Below are positions 17,944 to 28,748 of a stretch of DNA of 64,000 nt, in pieces. Origin of the DNA: Hafnia alvei (lineage in GTDB: Bacteria; Pseudomonadota; Gammaproteobacteria; Enterobacterales; Enterobacteriaceae); assembly GCF_034424155.1 (NCBI RefSeq), contig NZ_CP139992.1, positions 372,001 through 436,000 on the forward strand, in the 5' to 3' direction. The position numbers were made by a program, and so were the translations under genes. The notes beneath the pieces are model-generated. The model ran no database searches. It had not been told where the DNA came from and worked only from the letters and a program-made list of their open reading frames with translations. How positions within the stretch are numbered: the first letter of the stretch is position 1; every line of letters starts with the position of its first letter.

Positions 17944-19671
17944 TTATGCATCCATATCGCTGGCACAAACTTGGTTACGCCCTGCCGTTTTCGCTCTATA
18001 CAGGCGTTTATCGGCCTGCGACTGTAGGCTTTCTATGCTGCAACCCGTCGTTCCAGAACAGGCAGAAACGCCCATTGATGCAGTGACCTCTACGGTTCTG
18101 CCATCAGAAAGCATCAGATTTTGGCGATTAAACTGTGTATGAATACGTTCGGCAATCGCCACCGCCTCAGAAAGCACGGTGTTTGGCAGCATGATGCAGA
18201 ACTCCTCGCCGCCAATGCGGCCAATGATGTCCTGCTTGCGTAGCATCGATGTCATTGTGTCTGCGGCATGTTTAAGCGCCAGATCGCCAACATGATGGCC
18301 ATAGACATCATTGATATTCTTAAACTTATCTAAATCAACCTGAATGATAGCCATGGAACGCCCGTAGCACTGACCTTTGCGCGTTATCTCTTCGGCTTTA
18401 TCAAAGAAACCACGACGGTTAAGCAGTTCAGTTAACGGATCGTGTTCCGCGCGCCAGCTCAGCCGATTCTGTAAGGTTTCCATATTGCGCACTAGCCGTG
18501 ATATCACGTAATGGGTGCCAATCAGCGTGATAACAAAGAGACACCACAGGGCAACTAACGTCAGGCTGATGCGGCCATACTGGTCCTGTAAGCCTTGGCG
18601 CAAGGATTGCAAACTAATCAAGGTGATATTCGGATTTTCCATACGGGTAAACGTCACAAAACTGGTGCCGATACGGGTTGTCCCTTCGCTTTGTTTTAAT
18701 ACGGCTTGTTGCAACGAAAGACGCTGCGCCTCAGAAAAGTATTTGCCTCTACGCTAGTTTGGATCGGAGGATGTGATCGGTTCAAAGTGGCTGTCGTAAA
18801 GCATAAAAACGCTATGCGGATGGGAAGGAAGTGCCTCTTGAAGATAGTAATTGAGTCTTTTAATCGAGAAATCCATTCCCAAGATCCCCCACCAACGATC
18901 GCCATAATCGACCGGTGCAGTTGCACTGATCAGCATCCCATCTTGCTGATTGTCAAACATGCGGCTCCAAAATGCTTTTCGGTGCGGATTAGCCTCTGGA
19001 GCCGCCATCGGGAAGTAAGGTCGCGCCAACATATGCGTATACAGCACTGAAATCAGTGATTTGTCCCGTGGTGGCGTTGAAGACAAGTAGAAGCCTGAAC
19101 GCGAGATATAGTAAATACGCGGCTGTAATGCTTGGTTAAGATTGGTGAGCGGCAGTAACGCTTTGAGACGCATGGCGGCATTGATTTCTGTTAGCCACAA
19201 ATCGTTATTCGGACGGTCGCTTGAGGGGAGTAGACCAATTTGACTGTCACCGATCCCATTGAGCGGTGGAGACGCCGAATGGCTGTGACCTGTTTGCCAA
19301 ATATCCTGCACACGCAACGTGGCCATTTCAGCTTCAAGCAGTCGTTTTTGCTCCGGCATGATGGGCTGAGAAAGCATATAGCGCATGTAATTACGTAAGA
19401 AAAGCAGGTTATCCAAACGAAACTGCATACGGCTTCCAAGCTGCGCGCTCACGTTTTCCAGCCGGTTTAATTGGCTTGCCTGATAGCCGTTGTTCAGCAC
19501 TTGCCCCTGACGCCAGAAAAGCAACGATGTAAAAATGAAGACAGCAAAAAAACAGATATTAATAATCCTTTGCGGGGTAAATCGTCGGCTGCACTGGGGC
19601 GTTGCGGGGATATCGGACAAACCGTTCTCCTGATTGATATTGAAGCGGCCTTCAATGGCCAATAATTTCAT
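17944..19671 (-). pseudogene. dgcQ: DgcQ-like diguanylate cyclase interrupted by in-frame TAG
   Basis: Read through one TAG codon (plus-strand 18754-18756) this gives about 575 residues aligning end to end with E. coli DgcQ/YedQ. Membrane segment 1 (about 36-52), a CHASE7-type periplasmic sensor, membrane segment 2 and a GGDEF domain (VDLDKFKNINDVYGHHVGD, then GRIGGEEFCIML active loop, RLYRAKTAGRNQV at the end) are all intact and in frame on both sides. The stop follows ...ITSSDPN, where E. coli reads TSSNPDH. A distal frame could restart at a TTG near 18714, but it would lack the first membrane segment and sensor. Most likely a recent nonsense mutation; a sequencing error is possible. Confidence 0.85.
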
Positions 19672-19840
19672 CTGTGGATGATTTTTACGTACGAAATAGT
19701 GCTTTTGCCTAGCTCTGAGTGGAGCATAGCCTATATGGCGCAGATTTCAGAAATGAATAGATCTAAGATTAATTTAAAGTGCGGAAGATGGTTCGCCCAT
19801 CCCGCCTTGCGATTCGGCCGGATGGGGATAAAGTGGACGG

Positions 19841-21385
19841 CTATCTAAATACGGTCACTGCATCGACGAGCCACATGGCCTGCTGTTTTACCTTGGCTGA
19901 TGCTTCCGCGCCTTCTTGTACTAAAACCGCATTTTGATGGGTGATGCGATCAAGCTCATCAATGGCTCGGCTGACTTCATTGAGTCCGGTACTCTGTTCT
20001 GAGGTCGCAGCGCTAATCTGCGCAATAAGATCGGTGACATTTCTCACCTGTTCAACAATATCCCGCATGGTACTTCCGGCCGTATGAACCTGATTTGTGC
20101 CGCTTTGGACTTTCTCCGCGCTGGCTTCGATCAGGCTTTTGATTTCGCTCGCGGCGCTTGCGCTGCGTTGGGCTAAGTTACGCACTTCTCCTGCGACCAC
20201 GGCAAAACCTTTGCCATCTTCTCCGGCTCGTGCGGCTTCGACCGCTGCGTTGAGCGCCAATATATTGGTTTGAAAAGCAATGCTGTCGATAAGGCTGGTG
20301 ATAGAGGCGATTTTTTTGGTGCTGCTGGCGATTTCATCCATGGTGGCGATCACGGTTTCCATTACCTGACCGCCGTTAGTAGCCGCGCTGCTCGCGGAAA
20401 TGGATAGTTGATCGGCTTTGGCTGCCGTTTCCGTGTTGTTTTGCACCGTAATCGTCATTTGCGTCATGGTTGACGCCGTTTGCTGCACGTTTGCCGCGGT
20501 TTGCTTAGTGCGGGCGCTGAGGTCGATATTGCCCTGCGCCAGTTCGTCGCTGGCGCTGCGCACGTTGATCACCTGCCCACTCACGTCATTAACAAGCCAA
20601 CGGAACATCAGCCCTAATTGACCAATAGCGCGTAGCGTTACACCAATTTCATCAACGCGATTCATATGCTCCACGTTATGGCTCGCGCCAGTGGCGACCC
20701 GCAATGCCTGTTGGCATACCCGTTCTAGTGGGCGAGATATTTGTGATTCCAGCCATGCCGATATCAGGATAAGAAACAGCGCCATGGCCGCAGAGAAAAT
20801 ACCTAACGCCAGATGTTCGACATTCAAGGCACTCACCGTTGCAATGGAAAGCGGGAGTAGGGCAAACAGCGCGGTGCGAATTCTCCAACGTAAGGGCATC
20901 GTTTTCATGATGGATGTCCAGCGCCAAAAACCCGAGCGTAATAACAATCCTTTATGCACTCGTCGGCTGCCGAGTTTATTCTGATTCATCTGCTCATAAA
21001 GCTGGCTAGCTTTTGCTATTTCTTCGTTAGAGGCTTTAGTGCGGACCGACATAAATCCGACGGTTTTCCCTCCACGCACAACCGGTACTGCGTTGGCGCG
21101 CACCCAATAAAACCCCCCGTTTTTACGGCGGTTTTTAACCAATCCTGTCCAAGGCTCGCCCTGTTTTAGCGTTGCCCACATATCTGCAAAAACCTGCGGC
21201 GGCATATCCGGATGGCGAACGACGTTATGGGGTTGCTTAATGATCTCTTCGGCGGTGAAACCACTCGCTTCGATAAAGCTGGCATTCGCATAGGTGATGT
21301 AGCTATTGGGATCGGTTGTCGACATCAGCGTCGCGTCGTCCGCTAACGTGTATTCTTGTTGGGTAATCGGTTGGTTATTGCGCAT
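19841..21385 (-). CDS. aer: Aerotaxis receptor Aer
   Basis: 514 aa. The N-terminal FAD-binding PAS domain ([51 protein letters not shown]) precedes a membrane anchor at about 170-210, HAMP, and an MCP signalling domain with the hairpin tip [33 protein letters not shown]. It senses redox/energy state and signals to CheA. It matches E. coli Aer. No C-terminal NWETF-type methylation tether, as in Aer. A FliA promoter lies upstream. Confidence 0.96.
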   Translation of the reverse strand: MRNNQPITQQEYTLADDATLMSTTDPNSYITYANASFIEASGFTAEEIIKQPHNVVRHPDMPPQVFADMWATLKQGEPWTGLVKNRRKNGGFYWVRANAVPVVRGGKTVGFMSVRTKASNEEIAKASQLYEQMNQNKLGSRRVHKGLLLRSGFWRWTSIMKTMPLRWRIRTALFALLPLSIATVSALNVEHLALGIFSAAMALFLILISAWLESQISRPLERVCQQALRVATGASHNVEHMNRVDEIGVTLRAIGQLGLMFRWLVNDVSGQVINVRSASDELAQGNIDLSARTKQTAANVQQTASTMTQMTITVQNNTETAAKADQLSISASSAATNGGQVMETVIATMDEIASSTKKIASITSLIDSIAFQTNILALNAAVEAARAGEDGKGFAVVAGEVRNLAQRSASAASEIKSLIEASAEKVQSGTNQVHTAGSTMRDIVEQVRNVTDLIAQISAATSEQSTGLNEVSRAIDELDRITHQNAVLVQEGAEASAKVKQQAMWLVDAVTVFR

Positions 21386-21445
21386 CCGGACAATCCTTAA
21401 CGTGTGCTTGAAGCGTAGCGAAAAGAGAGAGTGAGCTAAGAATGA

Positions 21446-21472
21446 TTGTCGGCTTAAGTTGGTTAAACTTTA
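21446..21472 (-). promoter_or_regulatory. Sigma-28 (FliA) promoter of aer
   Basis: On the minus strand TAAAGTTT-N11-GCCGACAA, one base off the sigma-28 consensus TAAAGTTT-N11-GCCGATAA, about 60 bp before the aer ATG. It ties aer to the flagellar class III regulon. Confidence 0.88.
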
Positions 21473-21799
21473 TACTTAAATAAACAAATATTTCACAATT
21501 AAAGTCATTAAATTTAAATTGTGTAGGTGTTTTAGGTCTTTGAATTATTATTTTAATTTCAAATAAATATATATGCAGGGTAATCAATGTTCGTAAATAG
21601 ATGAATACCAAGATGATACGAAGGGCGGGGAGCAGCGAGAAGAAGGATACAGCTTGCCTAGAATGACTAAAGTAAAGCACAAGTACGTGAATTGATTGGC
21701 TTAGTACTCATCATTTTAGCCACTTTTTTGACCGTTTGATTGCCTAGAGAAGATCTTAAAGTAGCTGTTGTAGTCAGACGTCTATCAAAGGGTTATTTC
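21473..21799. other. Intergenic region aer-srfA
   Basis: AT-rich, with the divergent srf promoter expected here. No further gene; the short minus-strand reading frame in it overlaps the aer promoter and shows no similarity. Confidence 0.4.
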
Positions 21800-23098
21800 G
21801 TGGCAAAACAATTATTACGCAGCGGCAGCTTGGATGATTTTCTCGCGTTGGGCGAAAACGGCCAGCCTGTTTACGCTTCAGCGCTACAGCTAAGAGAAAC
21901 GCTACGCCTGCGTCATCAGCAAAGTATCGCCGATATGTTGGCGATCCCACAGCCTAATGAAGGCGGCGATCGCATTGATTGGTACGCGCCCATCTCAGGG
22001 AAAATAACCTCGTGGATCGCTGCGAGCGATGAAGAGCGCGCCTCTGCGCTGAGCCAGTTGGAACATTGCCAGCAAACGGTGAATGAACTCAGCCAGAAAG
22101 CCCAACAGTCAGAGAAATCGGCTTTGCGCTTGTTCGGTATTTTGCTAGCGAAAGCCATGCAGTTTCCTGGTGCGAATCATGTTTTCTTGGTGGATGGCAA
22201 ACCCGTGCTCACTTTTTGGGGCTTTGTGAATCTGGATAAAAAATCCAGATCCGATGCTTTTGATTGCCTGAGAGCCGCGCAGGGCGACGCTGCGCCAAGT
22301 AAAAATATAGCCACTGAAATACCGAAACCTCTCGCCATCCCCACACCAAAACCAACCGAACAAGCACCGCAGAATAGCGATACAGCAGCAACGGAACCTA
22401 GCAAAGTGGTACGCCGCAGAGAGTGGCGCCAGCTGTGGTGGTTACCGCTGGCGCTGGTGGTGCTGGGAATTCTTTTCTTCCAAATTCGAGCCAAAAACGA
22501 TGCGCCGAAACCGGTGGTGAAATCCTCTGAGGCGGTAAAGAAATCCGCCCCTGAGAATGAAAAACGCGCTCTGTCATCCCGTGCCGCTGCACCAAAAACG
22601 CATTTACCCGTTGCGCATATAGCTGCACCAACACCAACGCCGGTGGTTGAAGTGGTAAAAACGCCTGAGGTGAAGCCTGTCGAAGTACAAAAAACAGCGG
22701 TATCCGCAGACGCGTTGGTGATGCCCGCTGAGGCGGTGAAATTAGGTTCGACGCGTTTTATGAATGGCAAATGGCGCGCCAGTCTGGACATTAAAACTCC
22801 GCGCCTTGGTAAGCCTCCGAGCTTGGTTTATCAGATTAAAAACAGCAAAGGCAGCGTGAAAATCATCCATGGTGATGGTATCAGCTGTAATGCCAGTGTC
22901 ACCGTGGGGCTTATGAGCTCGGGAAGTTTAGTCGTCGATAGCCGCGCCAAGGCCAAATGCAGCGACGGCTCGCGTTACAAAATCCCACAGTTGATTTGTA
23001 AGTCGGGTGAAAACGGCGTGGCCGACTGCAATGGGCGCTATGACGCCGACACTATCTTGCCAATCAATATGACGCGCATCAGCAAGTCATCTCAGTAA
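21800..23098 (+). CDS. srfA: SrfA-family membrane protein
   Basis: 432 aa from GTG 21800 (AAAGGG 8 bp upstream; a TTG at 21740 would add 20 residues). A cytoplasmic part of about 210 residues (LLRSGSLDDFLALGENGQPVYASAL) precedes one membrane helix at about 213-230, a Pro/Ala/Lys-rich linker (about 235-305), and a periplasmic domain with four Cys residues. It matches SrfA of the SsrB-regulated srfABC locus of Salmonella, named a putative virulence effector without an established mechanism. First gene of a tight srfABC operon; the bitopic layout would let it link the envelope to the two cytosolic NTPases. Confidence 0.85.
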   Translation: MAKQLLRSGSLDDFLALGENGQPVYASALQLRETLRLRHQQSIADMLAIPQPNEGGDRIDWYAPISGKITSWIAASDEERASALSQLEHCQQTVNELSQKAQQSEKSALRLFGILLAKAMQFPGANHVFLVDGKPVLTFWGFVNLDKKSRSDAFDCLRAAQGDAAPSKNIATEIPKPLAIPTPKPTEQAPQNSDTAATEPSKVVRRREWRQLWWLPLALVVLGILFFQIRAKNDAPKPVVKSSEAVKKSAPENEKRALSSRAAAPKTHLPVAHIAAPTPTPVVEVVKTPEVKPVEVQKTAVSADALVMPAEAVKLGSTRFMNGKWRASLDIKTPRLGKPPSLVYQIKNSKGSVKIIHGDGISCNASVTVGLMSSGSLVVDSRAKAKCSDGSRYKIPQLICKSGENGVADCNGRYDADTILPINMTRISKSSQ

Positions 23099-23116
23099 AA
23101 ATGGATGAATAAAACC

Positions 23117-26077
23117 ATGTTAGCCACCATCACCGATTACAAGCATCAGGTTGCGCTCATTCAGAACAGCGGCATTCAGTTTTTGGATTTTGCCCTCAAG
23201 CCCAATTTCACGGCGGAGCTCCCCGGCAAATTTGTACGCCAAACGGCGAATGGGCCTCTGCTGCGTTTACTGCACAATGCTGAAAGCGATACTTACTGGC
23301 TGCCTGCGCCAGCTGGCACGCCGCCAGAACGGGTCAAGCCCGAATCGAGCATTTCGTTGGAGCAGTCGCTTCAATTGCTGAATGGGATCTGGCTGCCGTT
23401 GCCTTTTTTCCGTTTTAATCCGCCGCGTACGTTTTTAGGTGGGCCTGACAACTGGGCGCGAATGCAGGTTATAGCGCTAGATAAGCCCGATCGTGATGGG
23501 AATACCTATCGCGTATGCATGGCGTTTGATACGGCTATTTCAGCCGATGGCCACAATAATGAATCCCTGCAACCGAGTGAAAATGATGTCAAAAGCGGCG
23601 CGGGTTTCGCTCTGGCCTATCGCAGCGAAGAACTGGCTGAATTTCTCGATCTGACTTGGGTGGATGGCTGGCTGCGTGAGGTTTTCACTCAACAAGCGAT
23701 ACAGCAGGAGGATCGGCATTCTGTCGGCATCCAAACCGCGTTACGCGAGTTTGAGTATCAGGCGCACTACTTGAATATCCTATATCTGCTCGGCAAACAG
23801 CTCAATGTGCCTACCGTTAAGCTCAATACTAGTACGCTGCAAGAACCCACCGTTCATGTTGATTTGATTATGGATGTTGGGAACTCCCACACCTGCGGCA
23901 TTTTGGTAGAAGACCACCTTGATGAGCTCAATGGTCTGAAACAAACCTACGAGCTGAACCTGCGTGACCTCAGCCAGCCACACTATGTGTATAACGAGCT
24001 GTTTGATAGCCGCGTCGAGTTTTCTCAGGCCGAGTTTGGTAAGCGTAATTTTTCCGTAGAAAGCGGGCGCGAACAGGCGTTCGTCTGGCCGTCGATTGTG
24101 CGCGTTGGCCGAGAGGCCAGCCGCATGGCGTTGCAGCGAATGGGCACCGAAGGTTCAACGGGGCTTTCAAGCCCACGTCGCTATCTATGGGATGAAGAAG
24201 AGTATCTACATGGTTGGCGCTTTAATACGCTGAACCAAGCCCAGCAAGAGCCGTCTGCAACCGCGCTTCCACTGACGTTTTTGTTAAACGATCAGGGACA
24301 GCCGCTCTACGACCAGCCATTAGATGAGCGTTTACCGGTATTTTCAGCGCACTACAGCCGCAGCTCACTGATGACGTTTATGTTGTCTGAGCTATTGGCG
24401 CAGGCACTAATGCAGATAAACAGCGTTGCCCAACGCCTGAAAATGACGCATTCCTCAGCGCCTCGTCAGTTGCGCAGCATTATTTTGACCTTGCCTTCTG
24501 CCATGCCAAAACCTGAGCGCGAAATCTTCCGCCGCCGTATGTATCAAGCCATTGGTTTGGTGTGGAAAAGTATGGGCTGGCATCCGGCTGACCATGATTT
24601 CTCCAGCGAAGCCGATCGGGCAGAAAGCACGGTGCCGGTGCCTGACGTGCAGATGGAATGGGACGAAGCGACCTGTGGGCAGATGGTGTATCTGTATAAC
24701 GAAACTCAGGTCAATTTTGGCGGCTGTAGCGAAGAGTTTTTTGCCAGTCAGGCACGAACTGACCGCGAGCTGGCGGAAGACGAAGTTGCCGGAAAAACGC
24801 TGCGTATTGCGTCGATTGATATCGGCGGCGGTACCACCGACTTAGCGATTACCCAGTACCGTTTAGACGATGGGGCTGGCAGCAACGTCAAAATTATTCC
24901 GCGTTTGCTCTTCCGTGAGGGCTTCAAGCTAGCAGGCGACGATATTTTGTTAGATGTCATTCGCTTATATGTGCTGCCTGCCTTGCAGAACGCATGCCGA
25001 AAGGCGGGCGTTGCCGACAGTGATGAGCTGATGAACAAGCTATTTGGTGATGGCAGTATTTCTGCGCTACGCCAGCAGGCGACGTTGCAGGTATTTAGCC
25101 CGATTGGGCGCGCTATTCTTGAGTCCTACGAACGTTACGACCCGTTGGATGCCGCTGCTGAAATTGATGCGACCTTTGGCGAGCTTTTGTCCCAAGTGCC
25201 AACAGTTAAAGTGCAGGAATATATTAATAATGACGTACAGCGAGCTCAGCCTGCTGATGCGGTACCTTTTGATATTTTGCAGGTTCCGCTGATCCTCAAG
25301 CTAAGCAAACTCCACGCGGAGTTTCTGTCCCCGCGCATGCGCATCACGCAGCATCTGCGCTCGCTGTGCGAAGTGGTGGCGCTGTATTCCTGCGATGTGT
25401 TGCTTCTGACAGGGCGCCCTTCGCGATTCCCAGGCATTCAGGCGCTATTCCGCCATTTGCAGCCTTTGCCGATCAACCGCATTTTGCCGCTTGAGGGATA
25501 TCACACCAGTGAATGGTATCCATTTAATAAGCGCGGGCGCATTGATAACCCGAAATCTACCGCTGCGGTGGGGGCGATGCTCTGCTTGCTGGCGGTGAAT
25601 TTGCGCTTGGCAACGTTCAACTGTAAAGCCGGAGATTTCCAGCCCTACTCGACGGTGTGCTATCTCGGCACGCTGGATGGTAACCAGTCATTGATGACCA
25701 GCGACGTTTGCTATAGCGATATCGATCTCGATAATCCTGATTTTGAGCTACCAAGCGAAGGTTCATTCCAAATGCGTGGCCCCGTGTGTTTGGGGTTCCG
25801 CCAGCTCGACAACGATCGTTGGCCTGCGTCGCCGCTATATCGCTTATCTATTGCTGATCAACAGCTGGCGCGCAAAGTGGCGGGCGAGAGCGTGCTGAAC
25901 GTGAGGTTAGCGACCGAAGCGGAAAGCCCAGAACAAGGGCCGGAACGCTTCAAGCTGGCTGAGGTGACGCTGGATGACGGCACGCCTGTTCCTTTGCATC
26001 ACTTAAAACTAAAACTGAACACTTTATCGGATAGCACCCATTATTGGATCGACAGTGGGAGCGTATTTAGCCAATGA
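23117..26077 (+). CDS. srfB: SrfB, Hsp70/actin-fold ATPase-like protein
   Basis: 986 aa from ATG 23117 (GGATG 9 bp upstream, start like Salmonella SrfB); ATG 23105 is an alternative. Two signatures of the actin/Hsp70 nucleotide fold are visible: phosphate-1-like LIMDVGNSHTCGILV near residue 250 and the second-domain SIDIGGGTTDLAIT near residue 566. So a nucleotide-dependent chaperone or scaffold is likely. No signal peptide. The stop overlaps the srfC start (ATGA). Exact activity is unknown. Confidence 0.85.
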   Translation: MLATITDYKHQVALIQNSGIQFLDFALKPNFTAELPGKFVRQTANGPLLRLLHNAESDTYWLPAPAGTPPERVKPESSISLEQSLQLLNGIWLPLPFFRFNPPRTFLGGPDNWARMQVIALDKPDRDGNTYRVCMAFDTAISADGHNNESLQPSENDVKSGAGFALAYRSEELAEFLDLTWVDGWLREVFTQQAIQQEDRHSVGIQTALREFEYQAHYLNILYLLGKQLNVPTVKLNTSTLQEPTVHVDLIMDVGNSHTCGILVEDHLDELNGLKQTYELNLRDLSQPHYVYNELFDSRVEFSQAEFGKRNFSVESGREQAFVWPSIVRVGREASRMALQRMGTEGSTGLSSPRRYLWDEEEYLHGWRFNTLNQAQQEPSATALPLTFLLNDQGQPLYDQPLDERLPVFSAHYSRSSLMTFMLSELLAQALMQINSVAQRLKMTHSSAPRQLRSIILTLPSAMPKPEREIFRRRMYQAIGLVWKSMGWHPADHDFSSEADRAESTVPVPDVQMEWDEATCGQMVYLYNETQVNFGGCSEEFFASQARTDRELAEDEVAGKTLRIASIDIGGGTTDLAITQYRLDDGAGSNVKIIPRLLFREGFKLAGDDILLDVIRLYVLPALQNACRKAGVADSDELMNKLFGDGSISALRQQATLQVFSPIGRAILESYERYDPLDAAAEIDATFGELLSQVPTVKVQEYINNDVQRAQPADAVPFDILQVPLILKLSKLHAEFLSPRMRITQHLRSLCEVVALYSCDVLLLTGRPSRFPGIQALFRHLQPLPINRILPLEGYHTSEWYPFNKRGRIDNPKSTAAVGAMLCLLAVNLRLATFNCKAGDFQPYSTVCYLGTLDGNQSLMTSDVCYSDIDLDNPDFELPSEGSFQMRGPVCLGFRQLDNDRWPASPLYRLSIADQQLARKVAGESVLNVRLATEAESPEQGPERFKLAEVTLDDGTPVPLHHLKLKLNTLSDSTHYWIDSGSVFSQ

Positions 26078-28476
26078 AACCATTGAATTCAAAACAAATT
26101 AATAACCAGCTTCAGGTTATCACGCAGCATGTCGATCTCGCCCTTGATTGGCTAGAGAGCACGCGCCAGCATTCACCGAGGTTAGATATTGAGGCTGATA
26201 GCCTACGTGTAAAACTGCATCGCTGCCGGTATCAGGCAGTGTCGATGCAAGAGCTACCGCAGCATTTTCCAAGCATCGGTTTTTTTGGCCTGTCACAGGC
26301 AGGAAAATCCTATCTGATTAGTGCGCTTGCGGCGGATGAGTCGGGCCAATTAGCCTTGAATTTGGCTGGACGCACGCTGGATTTTGATAGCCATATCAAT
26401 CCAGGTAATCAGGCCTGTGGTGTGGTCACCAGATTCACTCATCGAGCCGGAATCAATAACCATGATTTCCCGATCGAGATCGCCATGCTGGCTGAGTATG
26501 AGCTGGCGAAAGTCATGGTTGATGCTTTTATTCATGATTTTTCATCCGACGAGGCTGATCAAGAGCGTGACGAGGAGTTCATTGCCGATCACCTTTCCGC
26601 CTTGTCGGCGCTATGTTTGCCTGAGCCTGTAGCCGGATTTAGCGAGGACGATGCGGTTGCGCTATGGGATGCGGTGAATCGCCGTATTGGCGCACGCGGT
26701 AAAACTTTGGATCGCTACTTTTGGCCTTCGGCGGTGCGGCTCGCGCCGTATTTGAGCGTGGATAATCGCGCTCGCCTGTTCTCATTATTATGGTCTGAGC
26801 AGGAAGAGCTGACCGCAGCGTACGTTGGTTTGGGGCATATCTTGCAGCGCCTATCCAGCGTTGAGCGCGTTGCCGCTCCGCTCAGCGTTCTGGTGGATGA
26901 TATGCAGCTGCCGACGGAAGGTCTACTCAGCGTTGATGTGCTAAGCAACGCTAATTCGCCGCTCGATTTCAGCGTGCAGGTTTGCCCGCTGGTGAAGGGG
27001 AAAACCATGAAGCCGGTTGAGCTGTCCATTTCTGAGCTATCGATGCTGGCGCGTGAGATAACGCTGCCGCTGGCAGGTACGCCACGTGAGGCTCAGTTTC
27101 AGCAGATGGACGTGCTGGATATCCCCGGCTTAGGGCAGTCACTTGAAAGCGAATTCGAACCCTCATGCTCACTGCTTCATGTTTTGCAGCAGGCCAAGGT
27201 TTACGGGCTGCTAGAACGCTATGCCGATAATCAGCAAATTGCAGCATTAATGGTATGTACGGCGGCAACGGCGCGATCTCAGACTCATAGCGCGGGCAAA
27301 GTTTTGGCTCATTGGGCAAAAGCTATGCGCAGTGATGCCGAACATCGTAAGCCGACGCTGATTTGGGCACTTACCGCCTTCGACCAACGGGTCACACAGG
27401 GTAAAAATTACGATGAGGCCGTGCAGCGCCATGTCGGTTTACCCGGTGATAGCTGGGGATCAATGCTGGTTACGGATAAAAGCGGTGTGCGCCGGATGGT
27501 GGACTACTTAGCCACCGAGGCAAACAGTGACGCAACCTTGAGGCAGCTAACGATGAAGTTAGAGGCGCTGCGCCGAGAGCTGGCTGAGAATTTGTTAGGA
27601 AATTGGCTGTTATTAAGCGAGCAACAAGAAGAGCAAGAAAAACAGCGTATTGCACAGATTCTGTTGAAAACCCTGCAAACGCGCACCGGTGTGCATGGAG
27701 AACTGCTGGAACGCCTGCTACCAACCCGTGATGAGCTTCGACGCCTTTATTTACAACAACGGCTACAGCAGCGGTTTGTCACTGAATCAGCGATGAACAG
27801 TGGCGAAAATGCATTACCGATTATGAATGGCGATCCGTTTGGTATTGAAATGAATATTGATTTGGTGGCAGACGTGGTGTCCGAGCCGAGCGCGATAGAG
27901 CAGCAGGCGTTATCCGAGGGCAATTTTGCCACGCAGGCCTATCAATATTGGGTGAACCATCTACGCAATTTATCTGAAAACGGCGCGCTATTAACGTTAC
28001 TTGGCGTTGCAAAACCGGAGCTAGAGCTTCTCTTGCAAGAGCTTATTACGGCCAGCGTCCGTATGGAGATTCCGCGTTCGCTGTCGCAAACGTTATTTAA
28101 TACCGAGCTGGCTGGGGTGGATAATCAGATGCTGGCCGACCGACAAGTGTCCCGTGTGCTCGGCGTGTTAGGTAATTTTGTGGCGTGGCTAGGCTTCCAA
28201 AACGTAGCGGAAGCGAAAAAGCCGGATAGCCGTGTGAACCGTGGGCAAAAGATATTTGCAAAACCGCCAGCCATGAACGCGGCGGGGTGGGGTAAATCCC
28301 AACGCTTAACTAAGCTTTCGGCGGCACCATCGAACAATACAGGTTTTTATATTTACGATTGGCTGGTGGGCTTAAGCGAGATGATTATCCAAAACCAAGG
28401 ATATTCTGCGGCTCGTGAGCTTAGCCAGCAGCAAGAAATGCAGCTGAGGAGAATCGTAGAGGCGCTTGCAGCATAA
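26074..28476 (+). CDS. srfC: SrfC, dynamin-like/P-loop GTPase-like virulence-associated protein
   Basis: 800 aa. Walker A/G1 GLSQAGKSYLISAL at about residue 72, a G3-like DVLDIPGLGQS at about 346-356, and a degenerate G4 region near LTAFDQRV at about 433, then a long helical C-terminal half (EQQEEQEKQRIAQILLKTLQ). The pattern is that of large dynamin-related GTPases. It overlaps srfB by 4 bp, implying coupled translation and probably a complex with SrfB. Family role is known only as 'virulence factor SrfC'. Confidence 0.85.
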   Translation: MKPLNSKQINNQLQVITQHVDLALDWLESTRQHSPRLDIEADSLRVKLHRCRYQAVSMQELPQHFPSIGFFGLSQAGKSYLISALAADESGQLALNLAGRTLDFDSHINPGNQACGVVTRFTHRAGINNHDFPIEIAMLAEYELAKVMVDAFIHDFSSDEADQERDEEFIADHLSALSALCLPEPVAGFSEDDAVALWDAVNRRIGARGKTLDRYFWPSAVRLAPYLSVDNRARLFSLLWSEQEELTAAYVGLGHILQRLSSVERVAAPLSVLVDDMQLPTEGLLSVDVLSNANSPLDFSVQVCPLVKGKTMKPVELSISELSMLAREITLPLAGTPREAQFQQMDVLDIPGLGQSLESEFEPSCSLLHVLQQAKVYGLLERYADNQQIAALMVCTAATARSQTHSAGKVLAHWAKAMRSDAEHRKPTLIWALTAFDQRVTQGKNYDEAVQRHVGLPGDSWGSMLVTDKSGVRRMVDYLATEANSDATLRQLTMKLEALRRELAENLLGNWLLLSEQQEEQEKQRIAQILLKTLQTRTGVHGELLERLLPTRDELRRLYLQQRLQQRFVTESAMNSGENALPIMNGDPFGIEMNIDLVADVVSEPSAIEQQALSEGNFATQAYQYWVNHLRNLSENGALLTLLGVAKPELELLLQELITASVRMEIPRSLSQTLFNTELAGVDNQMLADRQVSRVLGVLGNFVAWLGFQNVAEAKKPDSRVNRGQKIFAKPPAMNAAGWGKSQRLTKLSAAPSNNTGFYIYDWLVGLSEMIIQNQGYSAARELSQQQEMQLRRIVEALAA

Positions 28477-28483
28477 TCCGAAT

Positions 28484-28510
28484 AGGTTCACGGATGAACC
28501 TTAAGCTTTT
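28484..28510 (+). terminator. Weak terminator-like hairpin after srfC
   Basis: AGGTTCA-CGGA-TGAACCT is followed by a pyrimidine-rich stretch rather than a clean T-run. It probably ends the srf operon. Confidence 0.5.
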
Positions 28511-28748
28511 CCTTTCTACTAGGTGAAATAATAATCACCGCAGAATGTTTCGATATTTTCATCTGCAGTAAGGGATTGTTTCATTATCTTCCCGCTGTAT
28601 TGGCGCCATACGCGGGTAAACCTCTTTTCGTTTATATTCTGTTGAATTTTCATAGCTCAAACTTGTAACCAAATTCATCTCGGTTTTTCCCATCTGTCTG
28701 GTTTATACCGCTGAGATCTCTAACTATCACTAATTTGTTGGGGCCAAT

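Noticed and set aside
22177..22791. 204-aa frame antisense to srfA
   Set aside because: Low-complexity Gly/Ala/Phe composition caused by the Pro/Lys-rich linker on the other strand.
26969..27319. 116-aa frame antisense to srfC
   Set aside because: No start signal or similarity; shadow of the coding strand.
28640..28748. PhoP box upstream of the VirK-like gene
   Set aside because: Only one GTTTA-like half site is visible.
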